Part shown: piece by piece, positions 61,527-64,000 of the stretch
Position numbering within the stretch: the first letter of the stretch is position 1
How the letters are laid out: the number at the start of each line of letters is the position of its first letter
From: Sulfopaludibacter sp963815475
Lineage (GTDB): Bacteria; Acidobacteriota; Terriglobia; Bryobacterales; Bryobacteraceae
Length of the DNA stretch: 64,000 bases
Reading direction: 5' to 3'
Assembly (NCBI GenBank): GCA_963815475.1
Contig: CAWFHD010000003.1
Coordinates: 2,728,001 to 2,792,000 of the forward strand
Position numbers and translations under genes: made by a program
The notes under the pieces: generated by a model
What the model saw: the letters and a program-made list of their open reading frames with translations, nothing else
Told to the model about the DNA's origin: nothing
Databases searched by the model: none

Positions 61527-62477
61527 ATGGGTAAAAAGCCGCAGCCAGAGCCTCCCATTCAGGAAAAGTTCAGCGCCGCGCTTGACGCATTGATCGAGCA
61601 GGTGAAGCGCGACCGGTCTATCCTCGCGGCGATTCTGAGCGGCAGCCTCTCACACGACACCGTCTGGGCGAAGTCCGATATCGACCTGGTGCTGGTCACC
61701 GTCGACGATAAAACCACGGGCCGCGACAGCCTGTCGCTGTACGCCGACGACATCAATGTTCATGCTTTTCTGCTGCCGCGCACGGAGTTCCGCAAGATGG
61801 TGGAAGGCTCGCTGCGAAACTCCTTTATGCACTCGTTCCTCGCCAAGGGGCGCCTGCTATATACGCACGACGATACCATCGCAAGCTTGTGCTCGCGCCT
61901 GCACGAAATAGGGGCGCGCGACAATCGACTGCAACTTCTGGCGGCGGCTACCCATGCTCTGCCGTTTATCTACAAGGCCCACAAATGGTTCCTGACCCGC
62001 GGCGACCTGGACTACACGGCCCTCTGGATTTTGTACGCGGCGAGCTCGCTGGCGAAGATTGAGGTGTTGGAAGCGGGGCTCCTGGCCGACCGCGAAGTGC
62101 TGCCGCAGGCGATGAAGCTGAATCCCGATTTCTTTCGCATCGTCTATAGCGATCTGCTCAACGCCAAGAAGACGGCGAAGTCCGTACAAGCGGCTCTGGC
62201 GGCAGTCGACAGTTATGTGGCAAAGCGCGCCCCGGTATTGTTTTCGGAGGTGCTCGATCACTTGCGGGAAGTAACCGAAGCCCGGTCCGTCACCGAAATC
62301 GACGATCATTTCAAACGGAATTTCGGCATCGAAGGAGTCAGCGGCGTGTGCGAATATCTGGCGGACGAGGGGCTGATCGGCAAAGTTCCTCTGCCCGCCC
62401 GGCTCACCAAGAAGAGCAACGTAGAGGTCCAGGAGCTAGGGTTTTTCAACTCGTCGGAGGATCTGGATGCCTTCTAA
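61527..62477 (+). CDS. Nucleotidyltransferase-domain protein
   Basis: 316 residues from ATG 61527; a perfect TATAAT (61505-61510) lies 16 bases upstream, after the MerR stop, so the earlier frame to 61434 is unlikely. The pol-beta-like nucleotidyltransferase motif is present: ILSGSLSHDTVWAKSDIDLV (GS-x-DxD), followed by HAFLLPRTEFRKM. The rest is helical, with a long C-terminal region (KSVQAALAAVDSYVAKRAPV, LDHLREVTEARSVTEID) and a possible winged-helix end. Could modify an antibiotic, RNA or protein; no partner identifies the substrate. Overlaps uvrA by 11 bases. Confidence 0.7.
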   Translation: MGKKPQPEPPIQEKFSAALDALIEQVKRDRSILAAILSGSLSHDTVWAKSDIDLVLVTVDDKTTGRDSLSLYADDINVHAFLLPRTEFRKMVEGSLRNSFMHSFLAKGRLLYTHDDTIASLCSRLHEIGARDNRLQLLAAATHALPFIYKAHKWFLTRGDLDYTALWILYAASSLAKIEVLEAGLLADREVLPQAMKLNPDFFRIVYSDLLNAKKTAKSVQAALAAVDSYVAKRAPVLFSEVLDHLREVTEARSVTEIDDHFKRNFGIEGVSGVCEYLADEGLIGKVPLPARLTKKSNVEVQELGFFNSSEDLDAF

Positions 62478-64000
62478 GTCGCAACGCCGCACCACCATCG
62501 CCGTGCAAGGGGCTCGGGTGCACAATCTGAAAAACGTCTCCCTCGAGCTTCCCCGCGACCGCCTGATCGTGATCACGGGGCTTTCCGGGTCGGGCAAATC
62601 GAGCCTGGCATTCGACACCATTTACGCGGAAGGGCAGCGGCGCTACATGGAGTCGCTCTCCACCTATGCCAAGCGCTTCGTGGCGCAGGTGGCCAAGCCC
62701 GATGTGGATTTCATCTTCGGTCTCTCGCCCGTCATCTCCATCGAGCAAAAGACGACGGGCAGCAACCCGCGATCCACCGTCGGCACCATGACCGACATCT
62801 CCAGCTACCTGAACCTGCTCTTCGCCACCATCGCCGAACCGCATTGTCCGCGCACCGGGGAGCACGTCCATAGCCGGACGGCCAATCAGATCCTGGAAGG
62901 CATTCTGTCCCTGCCGGAGGGCGCCGAAATCGAACTGCGCGCGCCGGTATTCCCGGTCTACGGCGAAGAGCTGGACTTCGTGTTTACCGAGGTTCGCAAG
63001 AAGGGCTGCCGGCAGATTGTGATCGACGGCAAACGAGTCGATCTGTCGGAAGAGCTGACTGTCGAAGAGGGGTCGGTCAAGGACATGGACGCGGTGGTGG
63101 ACCGGTTCGTGGTGGGGGCCAAACACGAGAAGGCGATCAAGGCAGGGATCGCCGCTACGCTGCTGGTGGGCGATGGACTGATGCAGGTGCAGGTGCTCAA
63201 AGGCGCCGGCAAGGCCGAGATGGAGCGATTCTCAAGGCTCTGTGCAGCCCTACTCATCGTTGTGTATGGCGGCATCGAGCCCGAATTCTTCATGTTCAAC
63301 AATCCGGAGAGCGCCTGCCGCACGTGCGGCGGCCTGGGGATCCACAAGATCACTCATCCGGAATTGCTGGTGCCTGATCCGCGGCGCAGTATCCTGGGCG
63401 GCTGCTTCGTGAAGGAAGCGTACAAGTACAATCCCGACACCTGGGACGGCCGCATCATGTACACCATGTCGAAGGTGCTGCGATTCTCCCTGGAGACGCC
63501 GTGGGAGAAGCTGCCGGAGACTGTGCGGAACACCATTCTGTATGGTCTCGACAAGAAGGTTCGTACCGTCACACCGCCCGATTGCAAGGTAAGGCGCGAG
63601 CAGTGGGAAGGGCAGGAGGTAGGATTCGGTGGAATCGCGCGCCGCATCGAGAGGCAGTATCGCCGCTACCGCCAGCGCGGCGAGGCCAGCTCGGGCATGG
63701 AAGAGTGGCTGGACAAGGTGATGGTGGAGCGCACCTGCCCCGATTGCAAAGGCGCGCGGCTGCGGGCCACGCGCCTGCTCTTCACCATCGCAGGCAAGAG
63801 CATCTACGAAGCGGGTGGGCTCAACTTCGATGAGCTTTTCGGATTTCTCGGCAAACTAGCTCCGGCGGGGCGCGGCGCCGATGCCGGCCGCCAGGTGATC
63901 GGCGAAATTCGCGGACGGCTCAAACTGCTCCTCGGCATTGGGCTCGATTATCTCAACCTGAACCGCCGGTCCAGCACCCTCTCGGGAGGCGAATCGCAGC
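62467..64000 (+). CDS. uvrA: Excinuclease ABC subunit A, 3' partial
   Basis: DNA-damage-recognition ATPase of nucleotide excision repair; the first 511 residues are in the window and the frame is open to the end. Begins MPSKSQRRTTIAVQGARVHN, LKNVSLELPRDRLIVITG, Walker A GLSGSGKSSLAFDTIYAEGQ, RRYMESLSTYAKRFVAQ, SPVISIEQKTTGSNPRSTVG, Zn finger region ACRTCGGLG, then CPDCKGARL and, at the very end, the ABC signature LSGGESQ. The start codon ATG 62467 lies inside the preceding gene, so the two are coupled. Confidence 0.95.
   Translation, partial: MPSKSQRRTTIAVQGARVHNLKNVSLELPRDRLIVITGLSGSGKSSLAFDTIYAEGQRRYMESLSTYAKRFVAQVAKPDVDFIFGLSPVISIEQKTTGSNPRSTVGTMTDISSYLNLLFATIAEPHCPRTGEHVHSRTANQILEGILSLPEGAEIELRAPVFPVYGEELDFVFTEVRKKGCRQIVIDGKRVDLSEELTVEEGSVKDMDAVVDRFVVGAKHEKAIKAGIAATLLVGDGLMQVQVLKGAGKAEMERFSRLCAALLIVVYGGIEPEFFMFNNPESACRTCGGLGIHKITHPELLVPDPRRSILGGCFVKEAYKYNPDTWDGRIMYTMSKVLRFSLETPWEKLPETVRNTILYGLDKKVRTVTPPDCKVRREQWEGQEVGFGGIARRIERQYRRYRQRGEASSGMEEWLDKVMVERTCPDCKGARLRATRLLFTIAGKSIYEAGGLNFDELFGFLGKLAPAGRGADAGRQVIGEIRGRLKLLLGIGLDYLNLNRRSSTLSGGESQ

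Overview
The window looks like a chromosomal segment of a soil-type Acidobacteriota, most likely a Bryobacterales/Solibacter relative. The reasons are a GC-rich sequence, a TIGR03435-type secreted protein, two acidobacterial-type MacB-like permeases without an ATPase (ADOP-type), a Ser/Thr kinase fused to a beta-propeller, and an ECF sigma/anti-sigma operon with HEAT-repeat proteins. The assignment is inferred from family content and was not checked by search.

Layout. 0-12 kb: the 3' end of purD, a TIGR03435 protein, two tandem lipoproteins, a hybrid histidine kinase with a broken terminal receiver, an amino-acid permease, and an operon of ECF sigma factor, zinc-finger anti-sigma factor and two HEAT-repeat exported proteins. 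11.7-19 kb: a threonine/serine dehydratase-like enzyme, a secreted CocE-type hydrolase, a VapBC-like pair, dnaE and tRNA-Arg(CCU). 19-30.7 kb: an accessory carbohydrate/transport region with a secreted glycosidase-like protein coupled to a PhyH-type dioxygenase, a decayed toxin-antitoxin locus, two ADOP permeases flanking a frame-broken GH27 alpha-galactosidase, and an OmpA-like protein.

30.8-40.4 kb: a complete reductive pyrimidine catabolic operon. It contains beta-ureidopropionase, an omega-aminotransferase, both subunits of the bacterial dihydropyrimidine dehydrogenase (PreT, PreA), dihydropyrimidinase, an NCS1 nucleobase transporter, CoA-acylating (methyl)malonate-semialdehyde dehydrogenase and a GNAT acetyltransferase. 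Together they would import uracil or thymine and convert it through beta-alanine to acetyl-CoA (or propionyl-CoA). From 31.7 to 37.1 kb the frames are broken by some 27 single-base insertions and one deletion although every catalytic motif survives, which looks like poor sequence quality rather than decay.

40.4-51.3 kb (minus strand): a Ser/Thr kinase, bacterioferritin, then the tightly coupled housekeeping run phoH-ybeY-corC-era-BON-SMP30-NUDIX-mutS2. 51.4-58 kb: a ParE-like toxin/antitoxin pair and a suf Fe-S cluster operon sufB-C-D-S-U-T ending in an Rrf2 regulator, with a strong promoter overlapped by a perfect 9-bp inverted repeat. 58-64 kb: a second VapBC pair under a palindromic operator, a cytochrome c/copper-monooxygenase-like/TPR fusion, a MerR regulator with two TipAS-like domains and a MerR-type promoter, a nucleotidyltransferase-domain protein, and the 5' part of uvrA.

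Small hairpin repeats with related sequences are scattered between genes, and one lies inside the first codons of the NCS1 transporter. I saw no CRISPR array, prophage, insertion sequence or recognisable new defence system. The least explained material is the HEAT-repeat operon, the glycosidase-like/PhyH pair and the cytochrome/monooxygenase/TPR fusion.
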